Shown: piece after piece, positions 13,340-15,336 of the stretch
Numbering within the stretch: the first letter of the stretch is position 1
How the letters are laid out: each line of letters starts with the position of its first letter
Source: Actinomycetota bacterium
GTDB lineage: Bacteria; Actinomycetota; Actinomycetes; Streptosporangiales; Streptosporangiaceae
DNA: 15,336 nucleotides
Direction: 5' to 3'
Assembly: GCA_003140115.1 (NCBI GenBank)
Contig: PLIQ01000565.1
Span: 1-15,336 of the forward strand
The notes under the pieces: generated by a model
What the model saw: the letters and a program-made list of their open reading frames with translations, nothing else
What the model was told of the DNA's origin: nothing
Database searches by the model: none
Program-made: the position numbers and the translations under genes

Positions 13340-15106
13340 TCAGGTGCGGCCGGTGCCGGTGGCCAGAGGTGCGGGCCAGGTGGCGGGGTCGGACGGATCG
13401 GGCGGTGCGGTCCGGCAGATGATGTAGTGGCGCGGTGTGATAGCCGTAGGGTGGTGCGCGAGGGCGGCCATACAGCGGGCGTGTGCCTGTTCCGGTGTGT
13501 GGACCGTATCGGTGGCGGTCAGGTGGGCGACCAACGGGCGACCGCCAGCCGATGCGAAAACGTGGGCCACCGCGGGCGCGAGGGCGTCGTCCACCAGGCG
13601 CTGCACGTCGGTTACGTCCACCCAGCAGTGGTCGACCAGTATCCGGTGCGGGGTGTCAGCGAGGGGCTCCAGCCCGATCAGCCCGGGCATCCGGTCGGCG
13701 GGCACGTCACCGTGCGCGGCGGCCACCAGCAGGCGTTCGATGGCCAGCAGCACCGACTCCAGTTCGGCCCGCGGCACCAAGCCGGCGTCACCGCTCCACA
13801 TGTCCAGCCGCAGGCAGCCATCGATCTGCTTGAGGCGGAACCTGATCGGCAATGCACTGACCGGCAGCGGGCGCCATCTCAGCTCGGTCCGGGCCAGCGC
13901 GACCTCGATTTCCTCGGGCTGGAACCCGACGCCCGCGGTGAGTCCGGACCACGATTCAGGGACGAGGTTGTTGAACCACGGGTCGGCGGAAGGCACGAGC
14001 AGGCCCCGTTCGTCCTCGACCAGTTTGTCCATGACGGCCTGCTTGAGGGTGTCGTGCCTGCCGTGCCGGCTCGCCTCCATCACCGCGGTCCAAGTGCGGC
14101 CGGCCAGCTCGTCGAAACTTCTCCCGGCGACCTCGACGGTGGCGAGGGAGGTCTGGGCCAGGCAACCGACGTAGTTCACTAGGTGGCGCTCGAAACGGTT
14201 GCTGGACGACACGGGGAACACCAGCTCCCGGTAGCTGGCGCGGCGGGCGACCACGGCGCAGATGGCCGCGAGCACGATGCTGGACCGGCTCGTCCGGGTG
14301 CGCGCCGCCACCCGCCGCACGGCCATCGCGGCGGCCACCGACCACAGCTCCACCGCCAGCGACTCGCCGCTGGCCCGGGCGCCCGGCAACGCGTACAGAC
14401 AGCCGGGGATCCGCCGCGACTGCTCCCGCAGGTAGTCCAGTGCCGCGTCGGCCCTGCGCCGCTCGACCGGCGTCGCCTCCAGCTCGGCCTGGTCCAGCGG
14501 CTGGTGGCCGGGCCGCCCGGCCTGCCGTCGCGCGGGATCGCCCAGCAGGCCGGCGAAGTCGCGCTTGAGGATCTCGATTGAGCCGTTGTCCACCGCTATG
14601 TGCGTGAACGCGGCGGCGCATGCGATGACCCGATCGCCCGCGTCGGGAGCGATGGCCACCGCCACGCGCACCGGGCGCGGTCTCGGATCGGATGACTCGC
14701 GCAGCCACCGGACGAGCGCCTCGGCCGCCGCGGGGCGGTCCCGCGGTCCCCACTGTCCCTCGCCGAGCGAACAGACCTCCAGCAGCTGGACGCCGGCCCC
14801 CGCGACCTGCTGGCGCGGTGGCTCGCCGGGCACATAGGTGGTGCGCAGGGTCTCGTGCCGCGCGATCAGCGCCGCGGTCGCCCCAGCCACGTCGTCGACG
14901 GACACCACCGCTGGCACCGGGAGTTCGACGCACAGGATCGCGTAGAGGTGGTCTGGGTTTTTAATCAGCCAGTCGTAGAGGTCGAGCTGGCCCAAGGCGA
15001 GCGGTCCCTCGCCGGCCCGCTCCCCGGTGAACTCGACCGGGATCGACCGCATCGGGGTCAGCCGCAGGCGGCGCCGGCGCTGACTGGTTTCGGTTCCCGT
15101 GCTCAT
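13340..15106 (-). CDS. Condensation-like protein with degenerate active site and C-terminal AMP-binding-C-like domain
   Basis: This 588-residue protein starts as a condensation domain: GPLALGQLDLYDWL (34-47), then RHETLRTTYVPGEPP (83-97). At the catalytic place it reads FTHIAVDNG (167-175) rather than HHxxxDG: the first His is Thr168, the second His (169) and the Asp (173) remain, and Gly becomes Asn174. The second half contains FPVSSSNRFERHLVNYVGCLAQTSL (297-321), like the bridge region of C domains. After about residue 480 comes a separate ~105-residue tail (WVDVTDVQRLVDDAL, LVAHLTATDTVHTPEQ, AITPRHYIIC) that resembles the small C-terminal subdomain of AMP-binding enzymes without its large domain. 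The start is ATG 15106; ATG 15052 is possible and neither has a clear ribosome binding site. It is 6 nt downstream of the preceding gene's stop, so it is probably in an operon with it. It is likely a condensation-related partner, perhaps with altered or no catalysis. Confidence 0.85.
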   Translation of the reverse strand: MSTGTETSQRRRRLRLTPMRSIPVEFTGERAGEGPLALGQLDLYDWLIKNPDHLYAILCVELPVPAVVSVDDVAGATAALIARHETLRTTYVPGEPPRQQVAGAGVQLLEVCSLGEGQWGPRDRPAAAEALVRWLRESSDPRPRPVRVAVAIAPDAGDRVIACAAAFTHIAVDNGSIEILKRDFAGLLGDPARRQAGRPGHQPLDQAELEATPVERRRADAALDYLREQSRRIPGCLYALPGARASGESLAVELWSVAAAMAVRRVAARTRTSRSSIVLAAICAVVARRASYRELVFPVSSSNRFERHLVNYVGCLAQTSLATVEVAGRSFDELAGRTWTAVMEASRHGRHDTLKQAVMDKLVEDERGLLVPSADPWFNNLVPESWSGLTAGVGFQPEEIEVALARTELRWRPLPVSALPIRFRLKQIDGCLRLDMWSGDAGLVPRAELESVLLAIERLLVAAAHGDVPADRMPGLIGLEPLADTPHRILVDHCWVDVTDVQRLVDDALAPAVAHVFASAGGRPLVAHLTATDTVHTPEQAHARCMAALAHHPTAITPRHYIICRTAPPDPSDPATWPAPLATGTGRT

Positions 15107-15112
15107 CGCTGG

Positions 15113-15336
15113 TCAGCCGAGCAGCTTGCGCAACGCGTCGGCCAGGTGCCCGTCCGTGCTGCATTCGTGTGTCCGCTGGTCAACGGTCGTCGGCAGGGCC
15201 GGGGTCCGCGACCGGCCGAAGACGTCGACCGGCCCGGTGTACGGCGATGGCCGCCAATCGCGCGCGGCGTCCCGGTTGGCCTGCCATACACGCAGCGAGC
15301 GCGCGGCGAACTCGGGTGCCACGTCGTGCGGTACCA
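15113..15336 (-). CDS. C-terminal end of a probable thioesterase/NRPS protein (cut by window edge)
   Basis: This frame is open through the right edge of the window and ends at a TGA 6 nt before the condensation-like gene. Only about 74 residues are visible. The stretch RVWQANRDAARDWRPSPYTGPVDVF resembles the region before the last strands of NRPS/PKS thioesterases (vanxxAxxxYxPxPYxGxVxLF). The final THECSTDGHLADALRKLLG is compatible with the segment that carries the catalytic His. The full protein is probably a thioesterase or an NRPS ending in one, but that lies outside the window and cannot be confirmed here. Confidence 0.55.
   Translation of the reverse strand, partial: VPHDVAPEFAARSLRVWQANRDAARDWRPSPYTGPVDVFGRSRTPALPTTVDQRTHECSTDGHLADALRKLLG

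Noticed and set aside
13956..14933. 325-codon frame on the - strand
   Set aside because: It is the same-strand shadow of the condensation-like gene, extremely rich in Arg and Gly, with no domain pattern.

Overview
The window is high-GC, with GTG starts, few TTA codons and typical actinomycete gene families (SARP, TetR, SagB-type dehydrogenase, free-standing NRPS condensation proteins, DUF1702). It looks like part of a specialised-metabolite gene cluster from a Streptomyces-like actinomycete; the genus cannot be read from the sequence. Twelve coding sequences are supported, one of them cut by the right edge. There are no rRNA, tRNA or CRISPR features and no recognisable insertion sequence.

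Layout. 25-2367 (-): LanB-type tRNA-dependent dehydratase/glutamylation-domain protein, copy 1. 2539-3342 (+): small alpha/beta-hydrolase (thioesterase)-like protein with Cys in the nucleophile elbow and no C-terminal His. 3356-4171 (-): SARP regulator. 4172-4535: long divergent control region rich in dyads. 4536-6251 (+): SagB/ThcOx-type flavin dehydrogenase, overlapping 6125-7081 (+), a DUF1702 protein. 7085-8020 (-), 8126-8812 (+) and 8830-9339 (+): an SDR oxidoreductase, its divergent TetR regulator with three operator-like palindromes between them, and a GNAT acetyltransferase. These three look like a self-contained module unrelated to the cluster. 9387-11744 (-): LanB copy 2, a close paralogue of copy 1 in the same orientation. 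11924-13330 (+): free-standing condensation protein with an intact HHxxxDG motif. 13340-15106 (-): second condensation-like protein with a degenerate motif and an extra C-terminal domain. 15113 to the right edge (-): C-terminal end of a probable thioesterase or NRPS, 6 nt upstream of the previous gene.

How the genes may work together (inference). The cluster mixes parts of RiPP chemistry with parts of NRPS chemistry. The RiPP side is two LanB proteins that contain only the glutamylation (aminoacyl-tRNA-using) region, plus a SagB-type dehydrogenase. The NRPS side is two stand-alone condensation proteins, a thioesterase-like protein and a probable NRPS/TE end. No LanB elimination domain, YcaO cyclodehydratase, LanC or convincing precursor peptide is visible. 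The missing parts may lie outside the window (a split thiopeptide-like system), or the LanB proteins may use aminoacyl-tRNA in another way, as peptide aminoacyl-tRNA ligases do, together with NRPS-type condensation. The duplicated LanB genes keep a shared stretch upstream of their starts, so they are probably co-regulated, possibly by the SARP.
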